A DNA stretch of 64,000 nt from Vreelandella olivaria. GTDB lineage: Bacteria; Pseudomonadota; Gammaproteobacteria; Pseudomonadales; Halomonadaceae. The position numbers and the translations under genes were made by a program. Shown here piece after piece: positions 52,702-62,511 of the stretch (positions are counted from its first letter, which is position 1; every line of letters begins with the position of its first letter). The stretch spans positions 1 to 64,000 of the forward strand of contig NZ_JALPZO010000182.1 of assembly GCF_023507745.1 (NCBI RefSeq), given 5' to 3'. The notes under the pieces are model-generated. The model ran no database searches. It had not been told where the DNA came from and saw only the letters and a program-made list of their open reading frames with translations.

Positions 52702-53556
52702 TTACAAGCGAAACCCTTCCATAATATGTTCCGCCAGACTGTCAATAATGGGCGATTGGGTGGAGGAGGTGCGCAAGAGCACAATGGAGGCTTCCGGTAA
52801 TTCAGGGAAGCCCTCTTCCTTGCCTAATACCTGCATATCTGGCGTAACCAAACTACTCATCCAGGCGGAAACGGCCAGGCCTGCGCTTACGACTGCCTGA
52901 AGGGTGGCAAGGCTAGGGCTACTATAAGCCACACGGTAAGCGCGACCCTGGCGATCGAGAGCATTGCAAGCATGGCGTCGGCAAAAGCAGGGGACTTCAA
53001 ACATCGCAAGCGGTACCGGCGAAGTTAGATGAATGCTATGGCTAGCTGCCGCAACCCACACGGTGGATTCGCGCCGTAAAATAACGCCGATCTCATCACC
53101 TACCTCCCGGGTCATAATGCTCAGGTCAAGATGTTCCCGGGTTTGCTGCGAAAGCACCGATGAAGGCGCACAGAGAACATCCACATCCACCAGGGGCCAG
53201 GCTTGAGAAAAGGATTTTAGAATGCCGGGAAGAAAGCGCATCACATAATCATCAGGAACACCCAACCGAACCTTGCCTACCATATCCGGTTGGCGCAATA
53301 CGTTTAGCGCCTCCCCGTGCAGGTCCAGAATACGCCGGGCATAGCTAAGCAGCGTATGACCTTCACTGGTCAGTCGTAGTTGCTTCCCTTGACGTAACAG
53401 TAGCGGATGCTGAATCACATCCTCTTCAAGCCGCTTCATTTGCATGCTCACCGCCGACTGAGTGCGGTTTACTGCCCGTGCTGCTTTTGTGAACCCACCA
53501 TTATCAACAATGGCAATAAAGGTACGTAACAACTCATGGTCAATGGTGGGCTGCAT
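52702..53556 (-). CDS. LysR-family transcriptional regulator
   Basis: 284 residues from the ATG at 53556. N-terminal HTH LLRTFIAIVDNGGFTKAARAVNRTQSAVSMQMKRLE and a LysR substrate-binding domain. It is convergent with the PLP enzyme and divergent from the DUF1127 gene. A TTG-started extension exists. The effector is unknown; its most direct target by position is the DUF1127 gene and itself, but regulation of the catabolic cassette is possible. Confidence 0.88.
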   Translation of the reverse strand: MQPTIDHELLRTFIAIVDNGGFTKAARAVNRTQSAVSMQMKRLEEDVIQHPLLLRQGKQLRLTSEGHTLLSYARRILDLHGEALNVLRQPDMVGKVRLGVPDDYVMRFLPGILKSFSQAWPLVDVDVLCAPSSVLSQQTREHLDLSIMTREVGDEIGVILRRESTVWVAAASHSIHLTSPVPLAMFEVPCFCRRHACNALDRQGRAYRVAYSSPSLATLQAVVSAGLAVSAWMSSLVTPDMQVLGKEEGFPELPEASIVLLRTSSTQSPIIDSLAEHIMEGFRL

Positions 53557-53575
53557 AAGGAGCGCTCGCCTGATC

Positions 53576-53640
53576 ATCAATTTAAATGATGCTGTGTATA
53601 AGAACTATTCGTTGGATTGATTTTAGAGCCTCCTTAATAC
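53576..53640 (+). promoter_or_regulatory. LysR/DUF1127 intergenic control region
   Basis: ATCAATTTAAATGAT (53576-53590) is a near-palindrome of T-N11-A type, the pattern of LysR boxes. A promoter TTGGAT (53612-53617) - 17 bases - TAATAC (53635-53640) faces the DUF1127 gene. A related ATCATTAAATGA sequence follows near 53648. Confidence 0.45.
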
Positions 53641-53677
53641 TTTCTCCATCATTAAATGAGAGGTGGAGGAGGACACA

Positions 53678-53914
53678 ATGAACTATCTATTAAAGCAAGC
53701 GCATCAACAGGGGCAGGCAGCGCAAACGGCCTTGTGCACAAAGGCTAAAGCTGGCTGGCGATTAAAGTTAAAGCGGTGGCGCCAGTTACGGCGTGAAAGA
53801 CATGCACTGCGCTATTTAAGCGATGCCACCCTGAAAGATATCGGCCTTAGCCGCGAACAGGTACAGAGCGAAGCCAGTAAGCCATTTTGGAACGATAAGA
53901 ACTGGTGCCGCTAG
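53678..53914 (+). CDS. DUF1127 small basic protein
   Basis: 78 residues from the ATG at 53678 (GGTGGAGGAGG ribosome site). The C-terminal half WRQLRRERHALRYLSDATLKDIGLSREQVQSEA is the DUF1127 domain. Small Arg-rich proteins of this family bind RNA or support stress and phosphate/carbon regulation in other proteobacteria. Divergent from a LysR regulator, which probably controls it. Confidence 0.82.
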   Translation: MNYLLKQAHQQGQAAQTALCTKAKAGWRLKLKRWRQLRRERHALRYLSDATLKDIGLSREQVQSEASKPFWNDKNWCR

Positions 53915-53936
53915 CAGGGTGCGGCAACAAAGCGCT

Positions 53937-53967
53937 GGGCTGGCGGGTTGGCAATCCATGCCAGCCC
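53937..53967 (+). terminator. hairpin after DUF1127
   Basis: GGGCTGGC (53937-53944) pairs with GCCAGCCC (53960-53967), with further pairing in the loop. No T run follows, so it is a weak candidate terminator. Confidence 0.35.
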
Positions 53968-54024
53968 TGGTCGATTGTGGTACCTTGTCGGCACCTCGAA
54001 TGCTGCATGAGTTAGTTGCACGTT

Positions 54025-56367
54025 ATGGATGTCAAACAACGCATTATTTTGCGCTTAGCCACCGAGCTAAACGTACGGCCTGAACAGGTCTCCGCCACGG
54101 TAGAGCTTCTGGATGGTGGCGCTACCGTACCGTTTATTGCCCGCTACCGTAAAGAAGTGACCGGTGCACTGGACGATACCCAGTTACGCCAACTTGATGA
54201 GCGTTTGCGCTATCTGCGTGAGCTTGAAGAGCGCCGCGAAGCGGTACTGTCCGCCATCGATGAGCAAGGCAAGCTGGACGACGCGCTTAAAGCGACCATT
54301 CAGGCAGCAGAAACCAAGCAGCGACTGGAAGATCTATATCTACCGTTTAAGAAAAAGCGCCGTACCAAAGCGCAGATTGCCCGCGAAGCCGGGCTAGAGC
54401 CGCTGGCCGATGCTTTGCTTGCAAACCCGACATTAGACCCGGAAACAGAAGCAGGTAACTACCTGCGCCCCGCTGAAGGCGATATACCCGCCATTGAGGA
54501 TGCCAAAGCAGCTCTCGACGGGGCCAAGCAAATCCTGATGGAGCGCTTCGCTGAAGACCCCGAACTGATCGGCCAGCTGCGCGAACGTTTATGGCAGGAA
54601 GGCGAGCTTAGCGCCCGTGTACTGGATGGCAAGCAGCAGGAGGGTACCAAGTTTTCCGACTACTTTGAACATGATGAAAAGCTTGCCAAAGTGCCGTCGC
54701 ACCGCGCTCTGGCCATGTTTCGTGGCCGTAACGAAGGCATTCTAAGTCTCGCCATTCGCTTGCCTGGGGAAGATGAAGCCCCCATTCATCCCGCCCAGGT
54801 TGCCATTGCCAAACAGGTGGGTATTTGTGATGAAGGTCGCGCTGCCGACAAGTGGCTGAGTGAAGTCGTGCGCTGGACATGGCGGGTAAAGCTCTATACA
54901 GCCCTGGAAACTGAACTGCTGGGCCGTCTTCGCGAGCAAGCAGAGCAAACCGCCATTGATGTCTTTGCCGCCAACCTGAAAGACCTGCTACTGGCGGCAC
55001 CTGCAGGCCAAAAAGTCACCCTGGCGCTCGACCCCGGTTTGCGGACCGGCTGCAAAGTGGCCGTTATCGATGCCACCGGGCAGTTTATCGATCAGGCGAC
55101 GATTTATCCCCACGCACCCCAGAACCGCTGGGACGAATCGCTTAACGTGTTAGCCAAGCTGGTGAAGCAGCATAAGGTTGAGCTGATTGCGGTGGGTAAT
55201 GGCACGGCCAGCCGGGAAACCGACAAACTGGCAGGTGAGCTGTTGAAAGCGCTGGCGCCAGAGCACCGTGTGAGCAAAGTGATGGTGTCGGAGGCTGGCG
55301 CTTCGGTATATTCCGCCTCGGAATACGCTTCACGTGAGCTGCCGGACCTGGATGTGACCGTGCGGGGGGCCGTTTCTATTGCCCGCCGTCTGCAGGACCC
55401 GCTGGCCGAGCTGGTGAAAATCGAGCCCAAATCCATAGGGGTGGGGCAATATCAGCACGACGTATCCCAGATGCAGCTATCGCGCAGCCTTGAAGCGGTG
55501 ATCGAGGATTGTGTAAACGCCGTAGGGGTAGACCTGAATACCGCTTCCAGCGCGTTACTCTCCCGGGTAGCCGGTCTCAGTGCCATGATTGCAGAAAATA
55601 TTGTGGCCCAGCGCAATGTAAAGGGCGCATTTAAAAGCCGTGAAGAACTGCTGGAAGTTAGCCGTCTGGGGCCAAAAACCTTTGAGCAGTGCGCCGGGTT
55701 CTTACGCATCAGCCATGCCGAAAACCCGCTGGATGCCAGTGCCGTCCACCCGGAAGCTTACATATTGGTAGAGCGGATGGCGAAGCAGACTGGGCGGGAC
55801 ATAAAAGGCCTGATCGGCGACAGCGCAACGTTAAAGGCGCTGAAGCCTGCCGATTTCGCTGACGAGCGTTTCGGGGTGCCGACAGTGAGCGATATTTTGA
55901 AAGAACTGGACAAGCCCGGTCGCGACCCGCGCCCGGAGTTTAAGGCAGCGGAATTCCGCGAAGGTGTCGAAACCCTAAAAGATCTTAAACTGGGTATGGT
56001 GTTGGAAGGCACCGTGACCAACGTTACGCACTTTGGCGCTTTTGTGGATATCGGTGTCCATCAGGATGGCTTGGTGCATATCTCGGCGCTATCGGATCGC
56101 TTTATCGACGACCCGCGTAGTGTGGTTAAGGCGGGCGATATTGTTACCGTTAAAGTCATGAGTGTGGATATACCCCGCAAGCGGGTAGGGCTTTCCATGC
56201 GTCTGGATGACGAGCCAGAGCAGGCACAAAACGCACCGGGTAAAGCCGCAACTGACGAACCACGCAAGCCCAACCGCAGTCAGCGCCAGGGGAGCAAAAG
56301 CAGTCAGGCACCTGCTGCGATGGGCGCGCTTGGTGCGGCACTACTCAAAGCGAAGCAGGGCAAATAG
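54025..56367 (+). CDS. tex: Tex-family RNA-binding transcription accessory protein
   Basis: 780 residues from the ATG at 54025; a TTG-started frame begins at 54016. Tex core with N-terminal helices, YqgF-like domain (LALDPGLRTGCKVAVID), HhH motifs (SIGVGQYQHDVSQ, ...LSRVAGLSAMIAENIV), and a C-terminal S1 domain (GMVLEGTVTNVTHFGAFVDIGVHQDGLVHIS). Homologue of E. coli YhgF. It binds nucleic acid and is linked to toxin expression and stress survival in other bacteria. Confidence 0.93.
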   Translation: MDVKQRIILRLATELNVRPEQVSATVELLDGGATVPFIARYRKEVTGALDDTQLRQLDERLRYLRELEERREAVLSAIDEQGKLDDALKATIQAAETKQRLEDLYLPFKKKRRTKAQIAREAGLEPLADALLANPTLDPETEAGNYLRPAEGDIPAIEDAKAALDGAKQILMERFAEDPELIGQLRERLWQEGELSARVLDGKQQEGTKFSDYFEHDEKLAKVPSHRALAMFRGRNEGILSLAIRLPGEDEAPIHPAQVAIAKQVGICDEGRAADKWLSEVVRWTWRVKLYTALETELLGRLREQAEQTAIDVFAANLKDLLLAAPAGQKVTLALDPGLRTGCKVAVIDATGQFIDQATIYPHAPQNRWDESLNVLAKLVKQHKVELIAVGNGTASRETDKLAGELLKALAPEHRVSKVMVSEAGASVYSASEYASRELPDLDVTVRGAVSIARRLQDPLAELVKIEPKSIGVGQYQHDVSQMQLSRSLEAVIEDCVNAVGVDLNTASSALLSRVAGLSAMIAENIVAQRNVKGAFKSREELLEVSRLGPKTFEQCAGFLRISHAENPLDASAVHPEAYILVERMAKQTGRDIKGLIGDSATLKALKPADFADERFGVPTVSDILKELDKPGRDPRPEFKAAEFREGVETLKDLKLGMVLEGTVTNVTHFGAFVDIGVHQDGLVHISALSDRFIDDPRSVVKAGDIVTVKVMSVDIPRKRVGLSMRLDDEPEQAQNAPGKAATDEPRKPNRSQRQGSKSSQAPAAMGALGAALLKAKQGK

Positions 56368-56466
56368 TCGCGCGTCTTGAATATTTAATGGTTGCCGCCA
56401 TATCCTGCTTTCTATTCTCGCTAAAAGATGCGGGCAACGTTTATGGCAATGCCAGCTGATTTCACC

Positions 56467-56489
56467 AAGGCCTGCTCACAGCAGGCCTT
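56467..56489 (+). terminator. strong hairpin before gshA
   Basis: A perfect 10-bp stem (56467-56476 with 56480-56489) with a CAC loop ends 6 bases before the gshA ribosome site AAGGAG. It may end tex transcripts or restrict gshA translation; there is no T tract. Confidence 0.45.
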
Positions 56490-56509
56490 ACTGACAAGGA
56501 GTGTTCACC

Positions 56510-58150
56510 TTGCCTGAACCACTCACTGTGCCATCCTCGCTAACCGCCCAGGTGGAGCGTTTGTTGCCCAGCGCTCGCCTTGGGCGTTTGGGTCGCCTGC
56601 GTCGCGGGCTGGAGAAAGAAGGGCTACGCGTTGATGCCAATGGACATATTGCACAAACGCCACATCCGTATGCATTAGGCTCGAAGCTGACTCACCCGCA
56701 TATCACCACCGACTACTCCGAAGCACTGCTGGAGTACATTACGCCTGTTTATTCAGAGCCGCGGGAAGCGCTGGCATTCTTGTCAGATCTGCACACCTTT
56801 ACCTATCATCACCTGGAAAACGAGTGGATATGGCCGGGCAGCATGCCCTCACGGCTATCGGGCAACGACAGTGTGCCCATTGCCGATTACGGCATCTCCA
56901 ATGTAGGCACCATGAAACATGTCTACCGCAAAGGGCTGGATGTACGTTACGGGCGTATCATGCAGGCCATCGCTGGGGTGCATTACAACGTATCGCTGCC
57001 GGATGATATGTGGCACGCTCTGCGGGAGCTGGAAAAAGCCACCAATATCCCCTTTAATGACTATCGCTCCACCCGCTATTTCGGCTTGATTCGTCACTTC
57101 CGTCGTCATAGCTGGCTGTTGCTGTACCTGTTTGGCGCATCGCCTGCGGTGGATAAAAGCTTTCTGCCTGAAGGTCAGGTGCCAGAGAAACTCAAGGTGC
57201 TTAGCGACGACACCTACTACGCTCCCTACGCCACCACCCTGCGTATGTCCGACCTGGGCTACCAAAACAAGGTGCAGTCCCAGCTAAAAATCTGCTTCAA
57301 CTCGCTCTCCAACTACGTTAATACCCTGCGCCACGCGATTTCAACGCCGTGGCCCGATTATGAAAAACTGGGGGTGAACGAAGACGGTGAGTGGCAGCAG
57401 TTAAATGCCAATATCCTGCAGATCGAAAACGAGTACTACAGCGATATACGCCCCAAGCGTGTTGCCAAGCACAACGAAACGCCCAGTCAGGCGTTGGAAG
57501 CACGTGGTGTAGAGTACATCGAAGTGCGCTGTCTGGACTTGAATCCGTTTGACCCCCTTGGTGTCACGGAAGCTCAGATGCGGTTTGTAGACACCTTCCT
57601 GATGTGGTGCCTGTTAAGCGACAGCCCATGGATTTCCGATGACGAGTGCGACCGACTGGATGACAACCGTCGCTGGGTGGTAGAGCGTGGGCGTGATCCA
57701 GCGCTCACTCTGGTGCGCGATGGAGAAAGTACCACGGTGCGGGAGTGGGGCGAGCAGATCTTTGCTGAAATGGCCGAAGTAGCACGCTTGCTGGATGCCG
57801 TGGAAGAGGGGACTCCCCATGCTGCCGCGCTCAACGCGCTGGCCCCCCGTTTGCAAGACCCGTCATTGACGCCTTCTGCACAGATGCTCAAGTGTTTGGA
57901 AGAGGGCAATGGCTCGTTGAGCGATACGCTATTGAGCCTGGCTCAACAGCAGGCTGATAAGTTGAAAGCGACGCCTATGCTGCGTTCCCGTGAAGCGTTA
58001 TTGGCTCAGTTAATTGAAACCTCTCATCAGCAGCAGCATGATATTGAAGCCGCCGATCATGTGAGCTTTAGTGAGTTTCTTAGCAGCTACTTCGCCAAAG
58101 CGCGTGAGTCTCGTGCGCTGTCGGCAATTTCACTCGAGGAAGGTCAATAA
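56510..58150 (+). CDS. gshA: glutamate-cysteine ligase
   Basis: 546 residues. A GTG at 56501 overlaps the AAGGAG ribosome site, whereas the TTG at 56510 stands eight bases after it, so TTG is the better start. Features of proteobacterial GshA: YALGSKLTHPHITTDYSEALLEYITP, WPGSMPSRL, YGISNVGTMKHVYRKGL, and LFGASPA. It catalyses the first step of glutathione synthesis. Its stop overlaps the dsbB ATG by one base. Confidence 0.93.
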   Translation: MPEPLTVPSSLTAQVERLLPSARLGRLGRLRRGLEKEGLRVDANGHIAQTPHPYALGSKLTHPHITTDYSEALLEYITPVYSEPREALAFLSDLHTFTYHHLENEWIWPGSMPSRLSGNDSVPIADYGISNVGTMKHVYRKGLDVRYGRIMQAIAGVHYNVSLPDDMWHALRELEKATNIPFNDYRSTRYFGLIRHFRRHSWLLLYLFGASPAVDKSFLPEGQVPEKLKVLSDDTYYAPYATTLRMSDLGYQNKVQSQLKICFNSLSNYVNTLRHAISTPWPDYEKLGVNEDGEWQQLNANILQIENEYYSDIRPKRVAKHNETPSQALEARGVEYIEVRCLDLNPFDPLGVTEAQMRFVDTFLMWCLLSDSPWISDDECDRLDDNRRWVVERGRDPALTLVRDGESTTVREWGEQIFAEMAEVARLLDAVEEGTPHAAALNALAPRLQDPSLTPSAQMLKCLEEGNGSLSDTLLSLAQQQADKLKATPMLRSREALLAQLIETSHQQQHDIEAADHVSFSEFLSSYFAKARESRALSAISLEEGQ

Positions 58151-58647
58151 TGTCACCAGCCATTCGTTCCACTGCACTTGCAGGCTTCGCATTTTGTGTA
58201 CTTATGATGGCGGTCGCCTTGGGACTGGAGCATATAGGCGGGCTTGAACCCTGTCCATTGTGTATTTTCCAGCGGGTCGCGGTGATCACCACGGGGTTGG
58301 TGTTATTAATAGCGGCACTGCATAACCCTCATGGTAAGGTGGGTAAAGGGATCTACGGCCTGCTTGGTTTAGCCGCTGTAGGTACCGGCGCTTTTATTGC
58401 CGGGCGCCACGTATGGCTGCAAAGCCTGCCCGCAGATCAGGTTCCTTCATGTGGCCCAGGGCTTGATTACATGATGGATATTCTGCCCATGCAGGAAGTG
58501 GTTGCCATGGTGCTGTCAGGCTCTGGTGAGTGTGCGGAAATCGACTTTGTACTGTTAGGCCTCTCATTGCCCGCATGGACGTTAGTCGGCTTTTGCATCC
58601 TGGTTATCGCACCGCTGCGGATTTTATGGTTGGCTGTAAAGCGCTAG
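58150..58647 (+). CDS. dsbB: disulfide bond formation protein DsbB
   Basis: 165 residues with four membrane helices. Catalytic cysteines: CPLC in the first periplasmic loop and the pair in PSCGPG and GECAEI in the second. It reoxidises DsbA using quinone. Coupled to gshA by overlapping stop and start, with GAGGAAGG ribosome site. Confidence 0.93.
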   Translation: MSPAIRSTALAGFAFCVLMMAVALGLEHIGGLEPCPLCIFQRVAVITTGLVLLIAALHNPHGKVGKGIYGLLGLAAVGTGAFIAGRHVWLQSLPADQVPSCGPGLDYMMDILPMQEVVAMVLSGSGECAEIDFVLLGLSLPAWTLVGFCILVIAPLRILWLAVKR

Positions 58648-58782
58648 GATGACACGAACAAGAGGCCAGCCAATCAGTTGGCCTTGAGTATCAAAGAAAC
58701 CATACCCGCTGGGATTGACAGGGTTAGCAGGAAAGGCGAGTCTAGCCCTCTTGAAGGCGACTATCTGCAAGGAGAAAGCCCC

Positions 58783-59271
58783 ATGCTCGAAGATTGCAAA
58801 AATGCCCTGGAGCGCTGGGGGGGCGTACATAGCTTGATTGACCGCTGGCTGGACCAGCGCCGGTCGTTGTTGGTCAGTTTTATCGAATTGAAAGAAGCCT
58901 GCGATATTGAGTTGGAAGCGGTCAGTAAAGTGCGTATTGATACCTTCAGCGAATTGTTGATGGACTATATCAGCGCGGGCCATTTCGAAATTTATCCTCA
59001 GCTGGCGGAAGAGGCAAAGGCGTTCGATGATGAGAGCGCTTTGTTGATTGCTGCGCAGTTACTGGAGCGGTTGGATATGTCGACGGCGATGGTATTGGAA
59101 TTCGATGAGGATTTCGTCTCGCCTGTGCGTTGCCAACAGAATCTGGTTCGTTTACCTGCCTGGATTGACCGCTTAGCCAAAGGTCTCACCGAGCGCTTCG
59201 CGCTGGAAGACCAGCTTATTGCCCGCCTACACGCTGCCCACAGCCCCAAACAAATGAAATCCCCCGCCTGA
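58783..59271 (+). CDS. rsd: Rsd/AlgQ anti-sigma-70 factor
   Basis: 162 residues from the ATG at 58783 (AAGGAG), which fits the family start MLEDCKNALERWGGVHSLIDRWLDQR; an earlier frame to 58678 lacks this support. Helical protein that binds sigma-70 domain 4 and shifts RNA polymerase to alternative sigma factors in stationary phase; AlgQ in Pseudomonas also affects alginate and iron control. Confidence 0.9.
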   Translation: MLEDCKNALERWGGVHSLIDRWLDQRRSLLVSFIELKEACDIELEAVSKVRIDTFSELLMDYISAGHFEIYPQLAEEAKAFDDESALLIAAQLLERLDMSTAMVLEFDEDFVSPVRCQQNLVRLPAWIDRLAKGLTERFALEDQLIARLHAAHSPKQMKSPA

Positions 59272-59325
59272 AACACTACCGCGCGCTACGCGAAACCACA
59301 CCCTCATAAAACTTGGTGGAAGTAT

Positions 59326-59390
59326 ATCCCGTAGCGCTTGGTAACGAGTCTGCGAGGAACGAGCACCGAGGGCACCCGCGGGTGGCGGCG
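59326..59390 (-). repeat. dispersed repeat, copy 2
   Basis: Read on the minus strand, this contains CACCCGCGGGTG, GCTCGTTCCT and GCGCTACGGG in the order found at 40110-40163 (+). The gap holds a second related word, ACTCGTTACC. Located between convergent rsd and the RND gene, a usual place for REP-like elements. The remainder of the gap has no other feature. Confidence 0.55.
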
Positions 59391-59439
59391 CCAACCGCCC
59401 CGGTTATGCCTCCATCATCAAACCCCAGCACCGCTACAT

Positions 59440-62400
59440 TCACCCTCGCCGGCGAAGTTTTCCGCCAATCACCAACATACAAGGAGTCAGCAGCAGAGTG
59501 AGGGCGGTGGCGAAGGTCAAGCCACCAGCAATAGCACTCGACATCTGCATCCACCACTGGGCGGAGGGAGCGTTAAAGCCTAATGAGGGTGTAAATAGAT
59601 CCACGTTAATCCCCAGTACCATCGGCATTAACCCCAGCACGGTGGTAATGGCTGTCAATAACACCGGGCGAAGGCGTAAGCAGCCCGCTTCCAGAGCGGC
59701 TTCTGCGGGTGACATGCCGTTACTGCGCAACTCATTGTAGGTATCAATCAAGACAATGTTGTTGTTCACCACAATGCCTGCCAGGGCAATCACGCCCATG
59801 CCTACCATCACAATGCCGAAGGCTTGACCCGTAATCAGCAGCCCCATCAGCACCCCCGCTGTCGAAAACACAATAGCGGAGAGCACTAAGGCTGCCTGGT
59901 AATAGCTATTGAACTGAGTCACCAAAATCAACGCCATCAGGCCAATGGCGACCAGGAACGCGCTAATCAAAAACTGCATGGCCTCCTGCTGATCTTCCTG
60001 TTCACCAGCCACATTGACCATCAGGCCATCGGGCAAGCGCTCCCTGCTGGCGGCCAGCAGCGCCCTCAAGCGTTCATCCGCCAAATTGCCTGGGGCTAAA
60101 TCCGCCTCAAGGGTAATGGCGCGGCGCCCGTCAATTCGATTGAGCGTACCTACTTTGGGTGCGGGTGTTAGTGTCACGAAATGAGAGATAGGCACCTGGC
60201 CCCGCTGGGTATTGATGGTTAACCGTTCTAACTGATCCAGGGTGCGCCAGTTTTTAGGCAGGCGTACGCGAATATCCACTTCATCGCTAACGGTGGGTGG
60301 GCGATAGCTGGCTACCTGCAAGCCCGTCGTCAACAGCTGAACGGCGCTGCCAATGGTGGTGATATCGGTACCCATGCGGGCAGCTGCTTCACGATCTACG
60401 TTTACCTGCCACTCCACCCCTGGCAGGCTGCGGTTATCCTGAATATCGGTAAAGCCGCCCAAATCACGCATCAGTGATATCAGTTGATTAACACCTGCAT
60501 TGGCGATTTCCGGATCTGTGGCGCTAACTTCCAACACAATCGGCTTGCCGCCACCAGGGCCCATTTCCTGCTCCTGAAACTCCAGTGTAATACCGGGAAT
60601 ATCACGGGTACGCTCCGCCATATCAGCCAAAATCGTGCGGGCAGGGCGGCGGTCGTACCAATCCACAAACTGGAACTGCAGCATACCCACCACGTCACTA
60701 CCCATTTGCTGGTCGGGAACGGCAAACGAGCGGGCGTACAGTGCCTCCACTTCATTCATCCCCCCAAGCCGATTTTCAACCCGTTGCAAAATGGCATCGG
60801 TTTCCAGGGCGGAAAAGTCCCCGCGGGCACGTACCAGTACCTGGGCGCTATCCGGTTCTACATTGGGGAAGAAGTCCACACCATGATTAAACTTGCCATA
60901 GGCGGTATACAGCATGGCAATCAGTAGCATCGAAAACAGTAATACCCAGCCAGGGTGCTTCAGTAAGCGCTCCAATACCCGCCGATAGCTACGCCCCAGC
61001 GCCGTGCTTTCATCCAGGCCTGACGCTCCCTCTGGAGTTTTTGAGGTATTGGTTGCCAGCCGCCCAAGGGTGGGTAGAAACACCAGCGCCATGGCCAGTG
61101 ATGCCAGTAGGCATAAAATGACCGTGGCGGGCAGATACTTCATAAACTGACCAACCACCCCAGGCCAAAACAGCAGTGGTATAAATACCGCCAGAGTCGT
61201 TGCTGTGGAAGCAATAACCGGCCAACTCATGCGCGATGCGGCATTCAGCCAGGCCTCATGGGGCGACTTCCCCTCTTTCAAGTGACGGTCGGCCAGCTCA
61301 CTCACCACGATGGCGCCATCCACCAGCATGCCCGCGACAAGTATCAACGCAAACAGAACGACGATATTGAGCGTGAAGCCGAATGCCCATACCAGCAAAA
61401 TACCCGTTAAAAACGCGCCGGGGATAGTTAATCCCACCAGCAGGGCCATGCGCCAGCCCATCACCGCGACAACCACAATCAGCACCAGCACAACGGCTGT
61501 CAGTACGTTGTTCAGCAACTCGGAAAGCATACTCTGAACGGTGATGGACTCGTCCAGAATCGTAGTGATACGCAACTGTTCGGGCAGCAGATCACCTGCC
61601 TGTTCAAAGCGCTCCCTTACGCCCTCAATGGTAGCAATAATATTAGCCCCAGCGCGTTTGGATATTTCCAACACCACCGCTGGCTGGCCATCAATACGGG
61701 CAAAGCCTTCAGGGTCTTTATAGGTAGGGTGAATCCAGGCCACATCACCAAAAGTGACCACCTGGTCATCTTCGATCTTGACGGGCATCTGCATGACATC
61801 CTCAAGGGACTCGATGATACCAGGCACCTTGAGCGCCAGTCGTCCTGCGCCGGTATCCAGGCTGCCTGCCGCAACAAGCCGATTATTGCGGGAAACCTGA
61901 TCAAAGAGAGTATCAAAATCAATGCCGTAGCTTTCGAGCACCAGGGGGTCGACGACTATCTCCAGCAAGTCTTCGCGCTCCCCGGCAATGTCCACTTCCA
62001 GCACATCGGCAATGCCTTCGATTTCCTCTTTCAGGCGCCGGGCGATGGTAATGCGTTCGCGGGTATCCAACTGACCGGAGAGACCAATCGTCAGAACGGG
62101 AAATTCAGAGACGTTCACTTCCATAACCCGCGGCTCTTCGGCTTCATCCGGCAGGCTACTGCGGGCAATATCCACACGCTCCCGCACATCGGAAAGGGCG
62201 GCATTAGGGTCAAAGCCAGGGTCAAACTCAAGTGTAACGGAACCGTGGCCCTCACTGGATTGCGCTGTAAATTTGCGCAGCCCTTCAATACCCCTTAGCT
62301 CCTGCTCCATGGGGCGGATCAGCAGGCGCTCGCCATCCTCGGGACTCACCCCTTCCAGAGAAAGCGAGACGTAAATAATTGGAATGGTGACGTCCGGGTT

Positions 62401-62511
62401 GGCCTCTTTGGGAATGAACTGCCATGCGGCAGTACCTGCCAGCAATAGGCCTACCAGCAGCAGCAGGGTAGTGCGCGTATGGGTCAGCGCCGCATTAATT
62501 AACTGGCGCAT
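59440..62511 (-). CDS. RND-family efflux permease
   Basis: 1023 residues from the ATG at 62511; a frame extends to 62670 inside the adaptor gene. Two halves each with six helices and a large periplasmic loop, typical of HAE-type RND pumps. The usual proton-relay residues are altered: LVDGAIVV (Asp398-Gly399) in place of LVDDAIVV, and VVNNNIVL where AcrB has a Lys. So its coupling differs from AcrB, although related RND pumps share this form. It overlaps the adaptor gene by 17 bases. No outer-membrane channel gene is nearby. Confidence 0.9.
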   Translation of the reverse strand: MRQLINAALTHTRTTLLLLVGLLLAGTAAWQFIPKEANPDVTIPIIYVSLSLEGVSPEDGERLLIRPMEQELRGIEGLRKFTAQSSEGHGSVTLEFDPGFDPNAALSDVRERVDIARSSLPDEAEEPRVMEVNVSEFPVLTIGLSGQLDTRERITIARRLKEEIEGIADVLEVDIAGEREDLLEIVVDPLVLESYGIDFDTLFDQVSRNNRLVAAGSLDTGAGRLALKVPGIIESLEDVMQMPVKIEDDQVVTFGDVAWIHPTYKDPEGFARIDGQPAVVLEISKRAGANIIATIEGVRERFEQAGDLLPEQLRITTILDESITVQSMLSELLNNVLTAVVLVLIVVVAVMGWRMALLVGLTIPGAFLTGILLVWAFGFTLNIVVLFALILVAGMLVDGAIVVSELADRHLKEGKSPHEAWLNAASRMSWPVIASTATTLAVFIPLLFWPGVVGQFMKYLPATVILCLLASLAMALVFLPTLGRLATNTSKTPEGASGLDESTALGRSYRRVLERLLKHPGWVLLFSMLLIAMLYTAYGKFNHGVDFFPNVEPDSAQVLVRARGDFSALETDAILQRVENRLGGMNEVEALYARSFAVPDQQMGSDVVGMLQFQFVDWYDRRPARTILADMAERTRDIPGITLEFQEQEMGPGGGKPIVLEVSATDPEIANAGVNQLISLMRDLGGFTDIQDNRSLPGVEWQVNVDREAAARMGTDITTIGSAVQLLTTGLQVASYRPPTVSDEVDIRVRLPKNWRTLDQLERLTINTQRGQVPISHFVTLTPAPKVGTLNRIDGRRAITLEADLAPGNLADERLRALLAASRERLPDGLMVNVAGEQEDQQEAMQFLISAFLVAIGLMALILVTQFNSYYQAALVLSAIVFSTAGVLMGLLITGQAFGIVMVGMGVIALAGIVVNNNIVLIDTYNELRSNGMSPAEAALEAGCLRLRPVLLTAITTVLGLMPMVLGINVDLFTPSLGFNAPSAQWWMQMSSAIAGGLTFATALTLLLTPCMLVIGGKLRRRG

